From: Mycobacterium sp. 1465703.0
Lineage (GTDB): Bacteria; Actinomycetota; Actinomycetes; Mycobacteriales; Mycobacteriaceae
Direction: 5' to 3'
DNA length: 45,924 nt
Assembly (NCBI RefSeq): GCF_001672975.1
Contig: NZ_LZKU01000111.1
Coordinates: 1 to 45,924, forward strand
This document shows positions 33,407-43,341 of the stretch, in pieces. Position numbers and translations under genes: made by a program. Numbering within the stretch: the stretch's first letter is position 1; each line of letters opens with the position of its first letter. The notes below the pieces were generated by a model. The model saw only the letters and a program-made list of their open reading frames with translations. It did not search any database and had not been told where the DNA came from.

Positions 33407-34033
33407 ATGACCATCTGGCGACAGGCGATGGCCGCGGCGGTGCTGGCGGCTCTGCTTCCCGGCCTGCTCGTCGGCTGCTCCGGTCGCGACGCCGTCGCCC
33501 AGGGCGGCACCTTCGAATTCGTCTCACCCGGCGGCAAGACCGACATCTACTACAACCCGCCGTCCAGCCGTGGCCGCCCCGGACCGCTGGCCGGCCCCGA
33601 CCTGGCCGACCCCGCACACACGCTTTCGCTGGACGATCCGATCTTCGCCGGCCGGGTCGTGGTGATCAACATCTGGGGGCAGTGGTGTGGGCCGTGCCGG
33701 GCCGAGGTCACCCAGCTGCAGCAGGTGTATGACGCGACCCGCGGTTCCGGAGCGTCGTTCCTCGGCATCGACGTCCGGGACACCAACCGGCAGGCCGCGC
33801 TGGACTTCGTCAACGACCGGCAGGTGACGTACCCGTCGATCTACGACCCGGCGATGCGGACCCTGATCGCATTCGGCGGCAAATACCCCACCACCGTGAT
33901 CCCGTCCACGCTGGTTCTGGACCGTCAGCACCGCGTCGCGGCCGTCTTCCTGCGGGAGCTACTGGCGGCCGACCTGCAGCCGGTGGTGCAGCGACTGGCC
34001 GCTGAGGCTGCGCCAACGTCGGGACAGCGATGA
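33407..34033 (+). CDS. Membrane-anchored TlpA/ResA-like thioredoxin, Rv0526 homologue
   Basis: A 208-residue exported lipoprotein. The hydrophobic N-terminus ends in LPGLLVGCSG with the lipobox Cys24. The thioredoxin domain contains the redox motif WCGPC (Trp93, Cys94, Cys97). TlpA/ResA proteins reduce apocytochrome c haem-binding cysteines outside the membrane with electrons relayed by CcdA. ATG 33407 is 5 bases after the phosphatase stop; a TTG three codons earlier is possible. The stop overlaps the ccdA ATG. Confidence 0.92.
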   Translation: MTIWRQAMAAAVLAALLPGLLVGCSGRDAVAQGGTFEFVSPGGKTDIYYNPPSSRGRPGPLAGPDLADPAHTLSLDDPIFAGRVVVINIWGQWCGPCRAEVTQLQQVYDATRGSGASFLGIDVRDTNRQAALDFVNDRQVTYPSIYDPAMRTLIAFGGKYPTTVIPSTLVLDRQHRVAAVFLRELLAADLQPVVQRLAAEAAPTSGQR

Positions 34034-34809
34034 CCGGATTCACCCAGATCGCCGCCGCCGGACCGCTTCTGGTGGCCCTCGGTGCCTGCTTGCTGGCCGG
34101 CCTGGTGTCGTTCGCCTCGCCGTGCGTGGTGCCGCTGGTGCCCGGTTACCTCTCATATCTGGCCGCGGTCGTCGGGGTCGACGAGCAGCCGCCCGAAGGC
34201 GCGGTCAAAGCCCCGCCGGGTGCCCGGTGGCGGGTGGCAGGGTCGGCGGCGCTGTTTGTCGCCGGATTCACCACGGTGTTCGTGCTGGGCACCGTCGCCG
34301 TCCTCGGCATGACGACCGCCCTGATCACCAACCAACTGCTGCTGCAACGGGCCGGGGGAGTGCTGACCATCGTGATGGGACTGGTGTTCGTAGGCCTCAT
34401 CCCGGCCTTGCAGCGCCAGGCCCGGTTCAGTCCGCGTCAGCTGACGACGGTCGCTGGAGCGCCGGTGCTGGGCGCGGTGTTCGCCTTGGGCTGGACACCC
34501 TGCCTGGGGCCCACCCTGGCCGGCGTGATCACCGTCGCCTCAGCCACCGATGGCGCCAGCGTGGCTCGCGGCATCGTGTTGGTGATCGGCTACTGCCTGG
34601 GCCTGGGTATCCCGTTCGTACTGCTGGCCTTCGGCTCGGCCGGTGCGGTCGGCGGGCTGGGCTGGCTGCGCCGGCACACCCGGGCCATCCAGATCCTCGG
34701 CGGCGTGCTGCTGATCACGGTCGGGGTGCTGCTGGTCACCGGGATGTGGAACGAGTTCATCTCCTGGCTGCGCGACGCGTTCGTGTCCGACGTGAGGTTG
34801 CCGATTTGA
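34030..34809 (+). CDS. ccdA: CcdA-type thiol-disulfide electron transporter, Rv0527 homologue
   Basis: A 259-residue membrane protein with six helices. Two conserved Cys-containing motifs, LVSFASPCVVPLVPGYLSYL and FALGWTPCLGPTLAGVI, carry the redox-active pair that passes electrons from cytosolic thioredoxin to the extracytoplasmic TlpA-like protein. The ATG overlaps the upstream stop (ATGA). A longer cytosolic loop after helix 1 (EQPPEGAVKAPPGARW) is present. The stop overlaps the TTG start of the ResB gene. The operon order thioredoxin-CcdA-ResB-CcsA is diagnostic of System II. Confidence 0.95.
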   Translation: MTGFTQIAAAGPLLVALGACLLAGLVSFASPCVVPLVPGYLSYLAAVVGVDEQPPEGAVKAPPGARWRVAGSAALFVAGFTTVFVLGTVAVLGMTTALITNQLLLQRAGGVLTIVMGLVFVGLIPALQRQARFSPRQLTTVAGAPVLGAVFALGWTPCLGPTLAGVITVASATDGASVARGIVLVIGYCLGLGIPFVLLAFGSAGAVGGLGWLRRHTRAIQILGGVLLITVGVLLVTGMWNEFISWLRDAFVSDVRLPI

Positions 34810-36491
34810 GGCGGTTTCTCGTAGGGCTCGTTCAAAAGGGCCGCAACACCTGGCGCGCGCTGACCTCGATGGGCACCGCGCTGGTGCTGTTGTTCCTGCT
34901 CGCACTCGGTGCCATCCCGGGGGCGCTGGTGCCGCAGCGCAGCCTCAACGCCGGCAAGGTCGACGACTATCTGAAAGCCCACCCGGTAATCGGTCCGTGG
35001 CTGGACCGGCTGCAGGCCTTCAACGTGTTCTCCAGCTTCTGGTTCACCGCCATCTACGTGCTGCTGTTCGTGTCGCTGGTCGGCTGCCTTACCCCGCGGA
35101 TGATCGAGCACTTCCGCAGCCTGCGGTCCACCCCGGTGGCCGCCCCGCGCAACCTGGCCCGGCTGCCCAAGTACACCAGCCGCCGGATCCCGGCCGCCGC
35201 CGAAGAGCTGAACACCCTGGCCAACAGGCTGGCCGGGCGGCTGCGCGGCTGGCGCACCGCCATCCGCCACGACGAAGCCACCGAGACCGTCGAGGTGTCC
35301 GCCGAGCGGGGCTACCTGCGCGAGTTCGGCAACATCGTCTTTCACTTCTCATTGCTGGGCCTGCTGGTCGCGGTGGCCGTCGGCAAGCTCTTCGGTTACG
35401 AGGGCAATGTCATCGTCATCGCCGACGGCGGCCCCGGCTTCTGCTCGGCCTCGCCGGCTGCGTTCGACTCGTTCCGGGCCGGCAATACCGTCGACGGCAC
35501 CTCGTTACACCCGCTCTGCATCCGGGTCGACGACTTCACGGCGCACTACCTGCCCTCGGGGCAGGCCACCTCGTTCGCCGCGAGCATCGACTACCAGTCC
35601 GGAGCGGACCTGAGCACCAACAACTGGCGGCGTTACCAGCTTGAGGTCAACCACCCGCTGCGGCTCGGCGGTGACCGGGTGTACCTGCAGGGGCACGGCT
35701 ACGCACCCACCTTCAGCGTCACCTTCCCGGACGGGCAGATCCGCAGCGCCACCGTGCAGTGGAGACCCGACAATCCGCAGACCCTGCTCTCGTCGGGCGT
35801 GGTGCGCATCGATCCGCCCGCCGGCAGCTATCCCAGCGCCGCGGAGCGCCGCAACCACCAGATCGCTATCCAGGGCCTGCTGGCGCCCACCGAGCAGCTG
35901 GAGGGCAGCCTGCTGTCGTCGCGGTTCCCGGCGTTGGACGCCCCGGCGGTGGCCGTCGACATCTACCGCGGCGACACCGGGCTGGACACCGGCCGGCCGC
36001 AATCGCTGTTCACCCTGGATCCCCGCCTGATCGAGCAGCACCGATTGACCAAGGAGAAGCGGGTCAACCTGCGCGCAGGGCAATCGGTCCGGATCGACCA
36101 GGGCCCGGCGGCCGGCACCGTGATCCGCTTCGACGGCGCCGTGCCGTTCGTCAACCTGCAGGTCTCGCACGACCCGGGCCAGACCTGGGTGCTCGTCTTC
36201 GCCATCACGATGATGGGCGGTCTGGTGGTGTCGCTGCTGGTGCGTCGCCGCCGGGTGTGGGTCCGTCTGACGCCCGACGCCGGCGCGTCGCCCGGTACGG
36301 TGAACGTCGAACTGGGTGGCCTGGCGCGCACCGACAACTCCGGTTGGGGCGACGAGTTCGAGCGACTGTCCGAGCGGCTGTTGACCGGGCTCGGCGACTC
36401 CGGCGGCGCTCGCGCCGAGGCGCCCACCGCGTCGGACGGCGACGCCATAGCCGCAGCGTCCAAAAGGAGTTCTGAGGTGGACGTCAAATGA
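34806..36491 (+). CDS. resB: ResB/Ccs1 cytochrome c biogenesis protein, Rv0528 homologue
   Basis: A 561-residue ResB-family protein. Three N-terminal helices include TALVLLFLLALGAIPGALVP and FWFTAIYVLLFVSLVGCL. A large extracytoplasmic domain contains FHFSLLGLLVAVAVGKLFGY, INIADGGPGF-like and VNHPLRLGGDRVYLQGHGYAP stretches. A final helix (VFAITMMGGLVVSLLV) precedes an acidic cytosolic tail. ResB works with CcsA to deliver haem to apocytochrome c. TTG 34806 is chosen because it overlaps the ccdA stop (TTGA) and the frame beyond is shadow sequence. No separate Shine-Dalgarno is needed if coupled. The stop overlaps ccsA. Confidence 0.93.
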   Translation: MRRFLVGLVQKGRNTWRALTSMGTALVLLFLLALGAIPGALVPQRSLNAGKVDDYLKAHPVIGPWLDRLQAFNVFSSFWFTAIYVLLFVSLVGCLTPRMIEHFRSLRSTPVAAPRNLARLPKYTSRRIPAAAEELNTLANRLAGRLRGWRTAIRHDEATETVEVSAERGYLREFGNIVFHFSLLGLLVAVAVGKLFGYEGNVIVIADGGPGFCSASPAAFDSFRAGNTVDGTSLHPLCIRVDDFTAHYLPSGQATSFAASIDYQSGADLSTNNWRRYQLEVNHPLRLGGDRVYLQGHGYAPTFSVTFPDGQIRSATVQWRPDNPQTLLSSGVVRIDPPAGSYPSAAERRNHQIAIQGLLAPTEQLEGSLLSSRFPALDAPAVAVDIYRGDTGLDTGRPQSLFTLDPRLIEQHRLTKEKRVNLRAGQSVRIDQGPAAGTVIRFDGAVPFVNLQVSHDPGQTWVLVFAITMMGGLVVSLLVRRRRVWVRLTPDAGASPGTVNVELGGLARTDNSGWGDEFERLSERLLTGLGDSGGARAEAPTASDGDAIAAASKRSSEVDVK

Positions 36492-37471
36492 ATACGGTGC
36501 ACGTCAATATCGAGTTGGCGCGCTACTCCGACTGGGCGTTCACCTCGGCCGTAGTGGCGCTGGTCATCGCCCTGCTGTTGCTGGCCTTCGAGCTGGCCTA
36601 CGCCGGCGGACGCCGCGCGGATCAGCGCGCCCGGGTGCTGGCCGGTTCGGTCAGCGCCGACTCCGCCACCCCCGGCGTGGTGGAAGAGTCGGCCCAACGG
36701 CCCATCGACGAGCGCGCCGGCCGGGCCGGGCTGGCCGTGGTCTACCTGGGCATCGGACTGCTGCTGGCCTGCCTGGTGCTGCGGGGCCTGGCCACCCTGC
36801 GGGTGCCGTGGGGCAACATGTACGAGTTCATCAACCTGACCTGCCTGTGCGGGTTGATTGCCGGCGCGGTCGTGCTGCGCCGCCCGCAGTACCGCCCGCT
36901 GTGGGTATTTCTACTGTTGCCGGTGCTGATCCTGCTCACGGTTTCCGGCCGCTGGCTCTACACCAATGCCGCGCCGGTGATGCCTGCACTGCAGTCCTAC
37001 TGGCTGCCCATCCATGTGTCGGTGGTCAGCCTGGGGTCGGGGGTGTTCCTGGTTGCCGGCATCGCCAGCATCCTGTTCCTGCTGCGGACTTCGCCGCTGG
37101 GAGACCCCGAACAAAGCTCGCACAGCGCGCTGAGCCGGCTGGTGCAGCGATTCCCCGACGCGCAGACCCTGGACCGCATCGCCTACCGGACGACGATCTT
37201 CGCTTTTCCGGTGTTCGGTTTCGGGGTGATTTTCGGGGCGATCTGGGCCGAAGAAGCATGGGGCAGATATTGGGGCTGGGATCCCAAAGAGACCGTCTCA
37301 TTTGTCGCCTGGGTGATTTATGCCGCCTATCTACACGCCAGGTCGACGGCCGGATGGCGGGATCGCAAAGCCGCCTGGATCAATGTCGCGGGCTTCGTGG
37401 CCATGGTCTTCAATTTGTTCTTCGTTAATCTGGTCACTGTCGGCCTGCATTCTTATGCGGGCGTCGGGTGA
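36488..37471 (+). CDS. ccsA: CcsA/CcsB cytochrome c haem-delivery protein, Rv0529 homologue
   Basis: A 327-residue multi-helix membrane protein. The tryptophan-rich haem-handling motif is WGRYWGWDPKETVSFVAWV (near residue 262), followed by conserved membrane His residues (IYAAYLHA). CcsA with ResB forms the System II cytochrome c synthetase, exporting haem and attaching it to apocytochrome c outside the membrane. The ATG overlaps the upstream stop as ATGA. A cytosolic loop (RRADQRARVLAGSVSADSAT) lies after the first helix. It ends the overlapped gene set; the ParA-like gene follows after 63 bases. Confidence 0.95.
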   Translation: MNTVHVNIELARYSDWAFTSAVVALVIALLLLAFELAYAGGRRADQRARVLAGSVSADSATPGVVEESAQRPIDERAGRAGLAVVYLGIGLLLACLVLRGLATLRVPWGNMYEFINLTCLCGLIAGAVVLRRPQYRPLWVFLLLPVLILLTVSGRWLYTNAAPVMPALQSYWLPIHVSVVSLGSGVFLVAGIASILFLLRTSPLGDPEQSSHSALSRLVQRFPDAQTLDRIAYRTTIFAFPVFGFGVIFGAIWAEEAWGRYWGWDPKETVSFVAWVIYAAYLHARSTAGWRDRKAAWINVAGFVAMVFNLFFVNLVTVGLHSYAGVG

Positions 37472-37490
37472 CGGTGAAGAACCGGCCCGC

Positions 37491-37522
37491 ATAACGCACA
37501 ACACGCCGAATAACGCACAACA
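37491..37522 (+). repeat. 13-bp direct repeat before the ParA-like gene
   Basis: ATAACGCACAACA occurs at 37491-37503 and 37510-37522 (19-base period) with a spacer of 6 bases. The second copy ends just before the Shine-Dalgarno AGGGGGA and 12 bases from the GTG start. It could be a regulator-binding site. Confidence 0.7.
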
Positions 37523-37534
37523 AGGGGGAGTGCC

Positions 37535-38845
37535 GTGAGCGAGCATCCAACGTCGGGCGTGGGGGCGCCCGAACAACCGACCACGCAGATACCCCCACAG
37601 ACCCCGTCGGAGCCCGACCAGCAGAAGAAGACGGCCCAATCGCAGAGCGAGTCGGGTGATGACGCCCCCACTCGCGCCTTCGCCGGATTCCGCACCGAGC
37701 GCCGCGTCCCGGGTCCTGAGCGCCAGCAGGCCGCACCACCCACCGCTCCTCGCCCGGGTGGGATGCCGCCGTGGGACTCCACCCCGGTCACCGGCATCCC
37801 GCGCGTCGACCCCACGGCCTACGGCGCTTACTACGCCGGCCCCGACGCGCCGCCCACCGAGACCCACGGCGCCCCGCAGCGTCCCGAGCACCTGCCGCAC
37901 ACGCCGTATCCGGAGCTGTCCACCGGCATGTTGCTGCGGCCGGTCGCGCCACCGCCGTCCGATGGATGGCGGAAGCTGCTGTTCAAGCTGTCCGGCGGGC
38001 TAATCAACCTGGGCGAGAGCCCGCGGGCCGCCCGCTACAACAATCTGGTCGCCCAGGTGAACCGGCCGCTGCGCGGCTCCTACCGGGTGGCGTTCCTGTC
38101 GTTGAAGGGTGGTGTGGGCAAGACCACGATCGCCGCGACGCTGGGCGCCACTTTCGCCTCGATCCGCGGGGACCGGGTGGTGGCCGTGGACGCCAACCCG
38201 GATCGCGGCACGCTGAGCCAGAAGATCCCGCTGGAGACGGCGGCGACTGTGCGTCAGCTGTTGCACGACGCCGGGACCATCGAGCGCTACAGCGATGTGC
38301 GCCGCTACACCTCCAAGGGGCACAGCGGTCTGGAGGTGCTGGCGTCCGAAACCGATCCGGCCATCTCGGAAGCCTTCAGCGCCGAGGACTACCAGCGGGT
38401 CATGGACATCCTCGAACGGTTCTACGGTCTGGTGCTGACCGATTGCGGGCCCGGCCTGCTGCATTCGGTGATGAAGTCGGTGCTGGACAAGGCCGACGCT
38501 TTGATCGTGGTCAGCTCGGCATCCATCGACGGCGCGCGCAGCGCCTCGGCGACGCTGGACTGGCTGGACGCGCACGGCCGCGAGGACCTGGTTCGCAACT
38601 CGATCGCGGTCATCAACGGGGTGAAGCCACGCCCGGGCAAGGTCGACATGAGCAAGGTGATCGACCACTTCTCCCGGCGCTGCCGCGCGGTTCAGCTGGT
38701 GCCGTTCGACCCGCACCTCGAAGAGGGTGCCGAAATCGATCTGGACCGGCTGCGGCGTGGGACTCGCGAAGCTCTCACCGAGCTGGCCGCCATCGTGGCG
38801 GATGGGTTCCCGGGTGACCAACACAACCCGGGAGTGCTCGGCTAA
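37535..38845 (+). CDS. ParA/CpaE-like P-loop ATPase with disordered N-terminus, Rv0530 homologue
   Basis: A 436-residue protein. Residues 1-140 are Pro/Thr-rich and probably disordered. The C-terminal ParA/MinD-like domain has the deviant Walker A SLKGGVGKTT (Lys191 and Lys196), a Walker A' region VVAVDANPDRGTL, and VLTDCGPGLLHS as Walker B. Such ATPases position protein complexes or plasmids; the disordered-N-terminus form recalls the ESX-associated EspI/Rv3876 architecture. The GTG start has AGGGGGAGTGCC just upstream, after a 13-bp direct repeat. Following the cytochrome c genes in the same direction, it may be co-regulated; a function in cytochrome assembly is not shown. Confidence 0.87.
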   Translation: MSEHPTSGVGAPEQPTTQIPPQTPSEPDQQKKTAQSQSESGDDAPTRAFAGFRTERRVPGPERQQAAPPTAPRPGGMPPWDSTPVTGIPRVDPTAYGAYYAGPDAPPTETHGAPQRPEHLPHTPYPELSTGMLLRPVAPPPSDGWRKLLFKLSGGLINLGESPRAARYNNLVAQVNRPLRGSYRVAFLSLKGGVGKTTIAATLGATFASIRGDRVVAVDANPDRGTLSQKIPLETAATVRQLLHDAGTIERYSDVRRYTSKGHSGLEVLASETDPAISEAFSAEDYQRVMDILERFYGLVLTDCGPGLLHSVMKSVLDKADALIVVSSASIDGARSASATLDWLDAHGREDLVRNSIAVINGVKPRPGKVDMSKVIDHFSRRCRAVQLVPFDPHLEEGAEIDLDRLRRGTREALTELAAIVADGFPGDQHNPGVLG

Positions 38846-38880
38846 CGAGGCTTACAAGCTAGCGGGCCGCCGCCATCGAG

Positions 38881-39042
38881 CTAGCGCGGGTTGTTGTCGC
38901 CATGTCCCAACCGCCGCAGGAAATCTGGATCGTCGTCGGGCCCGATGACGCGTGTCTTCGGCCGGTGGGCCTGCGATCGCGCAGCACGCCAGCCGACATA
39001 GATCAGCGTCCCCAAAATCACGACGAGCAGCAGGTAGAGCAC
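38881..39042 (-). CDS. 53-residue membrane protein, Rv0530A homologue
   Basis: A short gene starting VLYLLLVVILGTLIYVGWRA, a single N-terminal helix, then a cytosolic tail with RVIGPDDDPDFLRRLGHGDN. It has a clear minus-strand Shine-Dalgarno (GGAGG, 39049-39053) 6 bases before GTG 39042. It matches the position and, from memory, the composition of Rv0530A, a conserved small membrane protein. The stop lies close to the ParA-like gene stop, and the start diverges from the Rv0531-like gene. No function is known. Confidence 0.82.
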   Translation of the reverse strand: MLYLLLVVILGTLIYVGWRAARSQAHRPKTRVIGPDDDPDFLRRLGHGDNNPR

Positions 39043-39088
39043 TCAACACCTCCTTGGGGCGAATATACCCGCGCCGTAGGCTCACCCT

Positions 39089-39484
39089 GTGTCACAAGAA
39101 GCTAGCGACGACAGCATCGGGGGCGCGGGAAACCACGCCGCAGACCAGAGCACGCCGCAACACGTCAGTAACCACGTCGCCCTCCACGTGTCGGTGTACG
39201 TGGCGGCGCGGCTGATGCTGACGGCGGTGCTCACCGGGGTGATCTACGGCATCGCTCGCCTGGCGGGCATTACGCAGTTCCCGATCGTGGTGGCCGTGCT
39301 GTTCGCGCTGATCATCGCGATGCCGCTGGGCATCTGGGTGTTCGCGCCGCTGCGCCGGCGCGCGACCGCCGCGCTCGCGATTGCCGGGGAAAGACGGCGC
39401 CGGGAACGCGAACTGCTGCAAGCCCGGCTGCACGGCGACGCCGCACCCGACCAGGGCGGCGGCCAAGAATCAGGACGCGGCTAG
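39089..39484 (+). CDS. DUF4229-like membrane protein, Rv0531 homologue
   Basis: A 131-residue protein with a polar N-terminus, then two close hydrophobic segments ([19 protein letters not shown] and [20 protein letters not shown]), followed by a basic helical tail. GTG 39089 starts MSQEASDDS. It diverges from the small Rv0530A-like gene and overlaps the convergent fabH stop by 4 bases. It is probably a conserved inner-membrane protein; function unknown. Confidence 0.82.
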   Translation: MSQEASDDSIGGAGNHAADQSTPQHVSNHVALHVSVYVAARLMLTAVLTGVIYGIARLAGITQFPIVVAVLFALIIAMPLGIWVFAPLRRRATAALAIAGERRRRERELLQARLHGDAAPDQGGGQESGRG

Positions 39485-40488
39485 CCGTTCGGTAGCCGCA
39501 CGACCTGCGCGGCATAGCTCAGGCCGGCGCCGTAGCCGAGCAGCAGAGCCAAGTCGCCGGCCTTGGCCGCGCCGGTGCTCAGCAGCTCGGCCATCGCCAG
39601 CGGGATAGACGCGGCCGACGTGTTACCGGTGTGTTCGATGTCATTGGCCAGGACCGCATCCGACCGCAGCTCGAGGCTCCTGGCCAGTACCTCGTTGATC
39701 CGGCTGTTGGCCTGGTGGGGCAGGAACACGTCGATCTCGTCGGGCCGAACTCCGGCCGCGTCCATGGCTTGGCGACCGACTTTGCCCATCTCGAATGCCG
39801 CCCAGCGGAACACCGCGCTGCCTTCGAGGCGCAGGTACGGGCGCTCACCAGCGAGGTTCTCCAGGAAGTCGATCCACTCGATGTCCTGGCGAATGGCGTT
39901 GGCGTGTGCGCCGTCGCTCCCCCAGACGGTGGGTCCGATGCCCTGCTCGGGTGTCTCGCCCACCACCACCCCGGCCGCGCCGTCGGCGAAGATGAAGCAG
40001 TTGCTCCGGTCCTGCATGTCCACGGTGCAAGACAGCTTCTCCGAGCCGAGCACCAGCACCTTGGCGGCCGTCCCGCCGCGAACCATGTCGGCTGCCACGC
40101 CCAGCGCGTGGCCGAAGCCCGCGCACCCGGCCCCGACGTCGAACGCGGGCACGCCGCCCGCGCCCACCGCGGTAGCGACCGCCGGCGCGCACGGCGGGGT
40201 CTGGGTGAAATGGGTGCTGGTGGCGACGATGACGCAATCGATGTCGGATGGCTCGAGGGAGGCCTTGGCGATCGCCTCCAGCCCGGCCGCGGTCGCCATG
40301 GAGGTGACGGATTCGTCGCGCCTGGCGAACCGGCGGGTCTTGATTCCGGTGCGCGAGAAGATCCACTCGTCGGAGGAGTCGATGTTCTGGCAGAGCTCGT
40401 CGTTGGTCACCACCCGGTCGGGCCGGTATGACCCGACACTGAGAAGCCCGATGTTGGTGGGCCCGCTGGTCGCGGCAATCTGGTTCAT
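39481..40488 (-). CDS. fabH: Beta-ketoacyl-ACP synthase III
   Basis: A 335-residue KAS III enzyme, the same length as M. tuberculosis FabH, which condenses long acyl-CoA with malonyl-AcpM to link FAS-I products to the FAS-II mycolate system. The catalytic Cys122 is in [14 protein letters not shown], His is in [10 protein letters not shown], and Asn is in [30 protein letters not shown] and [20 protein letters not shown] are also conserved. It lies 97 bases downstream of menA on the same strand. The stop overlaps Rv0531. Confidence 0.96.
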   Translation of the reverse strand: MNQIAATSGPTNIGLLSVGSYRPDRVVTNDELCQNIDSSDEWIFSRTGIKTRRFARRDESVTSMATAAGLEAIAKASLEPSDIDCVIVATSTHFTQTPPCAPAVATAVGAGGVPAFDVGAGCAGFGHALGVAADMVRGGTAAKVLVLGSEKLSCTVDMQDRSNCFIFADGAAGVVVGETPEQGIGPTVWGSDGAHANAIRQDIEWIDFLENLAGERPYLRLEGSAVFRWAAFEMGKVGRQAMDAAGVRPDEIDVFLPHQANSRINEVLARSLELRSDAVLANDIEHTGNTSAASIPLAMAELLSTGAAKAGDLALLLGYGAGLSYAAQVVRLPNG

Positions 40489-40585
40489 TGCGGTCCTTCG
40501 CTGTCGCCCGAGAGACGCAAAAGTATCCCAAAACGATCGGCCCTCGGGAGCCTTTGCCTCACTCTAGGTAGTGCGGACGCCACCC

Positions 40586-41458
40586 TTAGGTAGCCACGGA
40601 CAACGCTGCCGCCACCGCGATCGCCCACACCACCATCGCCAGCCCGGTGTCGCGCAGAACTGGGATCAACTGTCGGCCGCCACCACCCGATCGCACCGGA
40701 GCCATGGCGCGCAACGCCAACGGCGTCGCCACCAATCCCACGGCGCACCACGGTGTCGCCAGCATGAGCACCAGGGTCAGCACTCCAGCAGTGCCCAGCA
40801 GCGCCTGGTACAGGATCCGGGTCCGGGCATCGCCCAGCCGCACGGCCAGGGTGATCTTTCCGGACCGTGCGTCGGTCGGGATGTCCCGCAGGTTGTTGGC
40901 CACCAGTACCGACGAGGACAGCGCCCCGATCGACACCGCGAGCACCAGGCCTACCCAGTCCACCCGCAGTGCCTGGGTGAACTGGGTGCCCAGCACGGCG
41001 ACCAGCCCGAAGAACAAAAACACCGCGATTTCGCCAAAACCGGCGTATCCGTAGGGTTTCGACCCGCCGGTGTACAGCCACGCCCCGGCGATGCAGACCG
41101 CGCCCACCGCAATCAGCCACGGCGCGCTGGACAACGCCAGCGCGAACCCGGCAAGCGCGCCGATCGTCAAACTGGTGACCGCGGCGGCCAGCACCGCGCG
41201 CGGCGCCGCCAGCCGCGAACCGACCAGCCGCACCGGACCGGCCCGGTCGTCGTCGGTGCCGCGGATGCCGTCGGAGTAGTCGTTGGCGTAGTTGACGCCG
41301 ATGGTCAGCGCGAGCGCGACGGCCAGGGCCAGCAGCGCCTTCCACCACACTGCGGAGTGCAGCCATGCCGCCGCGCCGGTGCCCGCGACAACCGGCGCCA
41401 CCGCGTTGGGCAACGTCCGCGGCCGCGCACCCGAAACCCACTGCCCGAAGTTGGCCAC
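40586..41458 (-). CDS. menA: 1,4-dihydroxy-2-naphthoate polyprenyltransferase
   Basis: A 290-residue UbiA-family membrane prenyltransferase that attaches the polyprenyl chain to 1,4-dihydroxy-2-naphthoate to form demethylmenaquinone. About nine helices are present. The first Asp-rich motif is [20 protein letters not shown], and the second is [22 protein letters not shown] 41458 gives [20 protein letters not shown], as in mycobacterial MenA. The longer open frame runs antisense to the phosphorylase gene and is rejected. It diverges from the phosphorylase by 60 bases. Confidence 0.95.
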   Translation of the reverse strand: MANFGQWVSGARPRTLPNAVAPVVAGTGAAAWLHSAVWWKALLALAVALALTIGVNYANDYSDGIRGTDDDRAGPVRLVGSRLAAPRAVLAAAVTSLTIGALAGFALALSSAPWLIAVGAVCIAGAWLYTGGSKPYGYAGFGEIAVFLFFGLVAVLGTQFTQALRVDWVGLVLAVSIGALSSSVLVANNLRDIPTDARSGKITLAVRLGDARTRILYQALLGTAGVLTLVLMLATPWCAVGLVATPLALRAMAPVRSGGGGRQLIPVLRDTGLAMVVWAIAVAAALSVAT

Positions 41459-41518
41459 ACGAACATCCTGCCAGGATGCGGGCCCGCGATCCCCGTGCCC
41501 CGCGATCAGCCCATGGTC

Positions 41519-42313
41519 ATGCACCACAATGGTCGGATGCTCGGAGTCATCGGCGGCAGCGGCTTCTACACCTTCTTCGGATCCGACGCCGACGACATCA
41601 CCGTCGACACCCCGTACGGGCCGCCCAGCGCCCCGGTCACCGTCGGCACCGTCGGCGACCACGCGGTGGCCTTTCTGCCGCGCCACGGCGCCAAGCACGA
41701 ATTCTCCGCGCACACCGTGCCCTACCGGGCCAACATGTGGGCGTTGCGCAAGCTCGGCGTGCGGCGGGTGCTCGCGCCGTGCGCGGTGGGCAGCCTCCAA
41801 CCCGAACTCGGTCCGGGCGCCGTCGTGGTGCCCGATCAGTTGGTCGACCGCACCAGGGGCCGCGCCGACACCTATTTCGACTCCGGCGGCATCCACGTCG
41901 ACTTCGCCGACCCGTACTGCCCGACGCTGCGCGAGGCGGTGACCGCCCTGCCCGACGTGGTCGACGGCGGCACCATGGTGGTGATCCAGGGACCGCGCTT
42001 TTCCACTCGCGCGGAAAGTCAGTGGTTCGCCTCCGCCGGGTTCTCGCTGGTGAACATGACCGGCTACCCGGAGGCGGTGCTCGCCCGAGAACTTGAAATG
42101 TGCTATGCGGCAATCGCTTTGGTGACCGATCTGGATGCCGGTGTGAGCGCCGGCGAGGGCGTGAAGGCCGTCGACGTGTTCGCCGAATTCGAGAAGAACA
42201 TCGAGGTGTTCAAGAGACTGGTACGTCAAGCCATCGGCCTGGTCGACGCCGACCGCACCTGTACGCACTGCCTGCCGCACACCGGAGTCACCTTGCCCAT
42301 CGAGTTGCCGTGA
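41519..42313 (+). CDS. 5'-methylthioadenosine phosphorylase, Rv0535 homologue
   Basis: A 264-residue nucleoside phosphorylase. [13 protein letters not shown] is the phosphate-binding start, [20 protein letters not shown] and [10 protein letters not shown] line the active site, and [20 protein letters not shown] is the purine-binding signature. Rv0535 has been described as a methylthioadenosine phosphorylase in M. tuberculosis; it is often annotated pnp. ATG 41519 (MHHNGRMLG) matches the homologue; ATG 41513 is two codons earlier. The stop overlaps galE3 (GTGA). It salvages methylthioadenosine from polyamine and homoserine-lactone-type reactions. Confidence 0.93.
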   Translation: MHHNGRMLGVIGGSGFYTFFGSDADDITVDTPYGPPSAPVTVGTVGDHAVAFLPRHGAKHEFSAHTVPYRANMWALRKLGVRRVLAPCAVGSLQPELGPGAVVVPDQLVDRTRGRADTYFDSGGIHVDFADPYCPTLREAVTALPDVVDGGTMVVIQGPRFSTRAESQWFASAGFSLVNMTGYPEAVLARELEMCYAAIALVTDLDAGVSAGEGVKAVDVFAEFEKNIEVFKRLVRQAIGLVDADRTCTHCLPHTGVTLPIELP

Positions 42314-43338
42314 GGGTGCTACTGACCGGGGCCGCCGGTTTCATCGGTTCGCGGGTGGGCGCTGCGCTGCGCGCTGCGGGACACGAGGTCGTCGCCGTCG
42401 ACGCGTTGCTGCCCGCCGCGCACGGCCCGAATCCGGTGCTGCCGCAGGGATGTCAGCGCGTCGATGTGCGCGACGCCGACGCGCTGGCGCCGCTGATGGC
42501 CGGCGTGGACGTGGTGTGTCATCAGGCGGCGATGGTGGGTGCGGGTGTGGACGCCGCCGATGCACCCGCCTATGGCGGGCACAACGATCTGGCCACCACG
42601 GTCTTGTTGGCGCAGATGTTCGCCGCCGGGGTGCAGCGCCTGGTGCTGGCGTCCTCGATGGTGGTGTACGGGCAGGGCAGCTATCACTGCCGAGAACACG
42701 GATACGTGGATCCGCTGCCGCGGCGGCGCGCGGACCTGGACGTCGGAATCTTCGAGCACCGTTGTCCGGTCGGCGGGGAGGAATTGCGCTGGCGTCTGGT
42801 CGACGAGGACGCCTGTCTACGGCCGCGCAGCCTGTACGCCGCCAGCAAGACCGCGCAGGAGCATTACGCGCTGGCGTGGTCGGAGGCCACCGGCGGCTCG
42901 GTGGTGGCGCTGCGCTACCACAATGTCTACGGCCCCGGCATGCCGCGCGATACCCCCTACTCCGGGGTGGCGGCGATCTTCCGGTCGGCGCTGGAAAAGG
43001 GTGATCCGCCAGAGGTTTTCGAGGACGGCGGGCAGATGCGCGACTTCGTCCATGTCGACGACGTGGCGGCCGCCAACGTCGCGGCGACGCAGCGGGGCGA
43101 GGGTTTCGTCGCGGTCAATGTCTGCTCGGGACAACCCATTTCGATTCTGCAGGTGGCCGACGCGCTGTGCGACGCGCGGGGTGGTTCGCTGGCCCCGGTG
43201 ATTACCGGGCGGTACCGCAGCGGCGACGTGCGCCACATCGTCGCCGACCCGTCCCGGGCCGCGCAGCTGCTGGGTTTCCGGGCGGCCGTCGCACCGGGTG
43301 ACGGGTTGCGCGAGTTCGCGTTCGCGCCGCTGCGGTGA
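42310..43338 (+). CDS. galE3: NAD-dependent epimerase/dehydratase, Rv0536 (GalE3) homologue
   Basis: A 342-residue extended SDR. Unlike galE2 in this window, the signatures are intact: [15 protein letters not shown] at the N-terminus (GxxGxxG), SSMVVYGQG for the Ser, and [15 protein letters not shown] with the catalytic Tyr/Lys. [19 protein letters not shown] is also typical. It may interconvert sugar nucleotides. GTG 42310 overlaps the phosphorylase stop. The 3' end converges with the large membrane-protein gene after 3 bases. Confidence 0.92.
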   Translation: MRVLLTGAAGFIGSRVGAALRAAGHEVVAVDALLPAAHGPNPVLPQGCQRVDVRDADALAPLMAGVDVVCHQAAMVGAGVDAADAPAYGGHNDLATTVLLAQMFAAGVQRLVLASSMVVYGQGSYHCREHGYVDPLPRRRADLDVGIFEHRCPVGGEELRWRLVDEDACLRPRSLYAASKTAQEHYALAWSEATGGSVVALRYHNVYGPGMPRDTPYSGVAAIFRSALEKGDPPEVFEDGGQMRDFVHVDDVAAANVAATQRGEGFVAVNVCSGQPISILQVADALCDARGGSLAPVITGRYRSGDVRHIVADPSRAAQLLGFRAAVAPGDGLREFAFAPLR

Positions 43339-43341
43339 GCG

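Noticed and set aside
34122..34805. Upstream extension of the ResB frame across ccdA
   Set aside because: It overlaps ccdA throughout and has no membrane or ResB features.
40586..42280. Long minus-strand extension of menA into the phosphorylase region
   Set aside because: MenA homology begins at GTG 41458; the rest is antisense to the phosphorylase.
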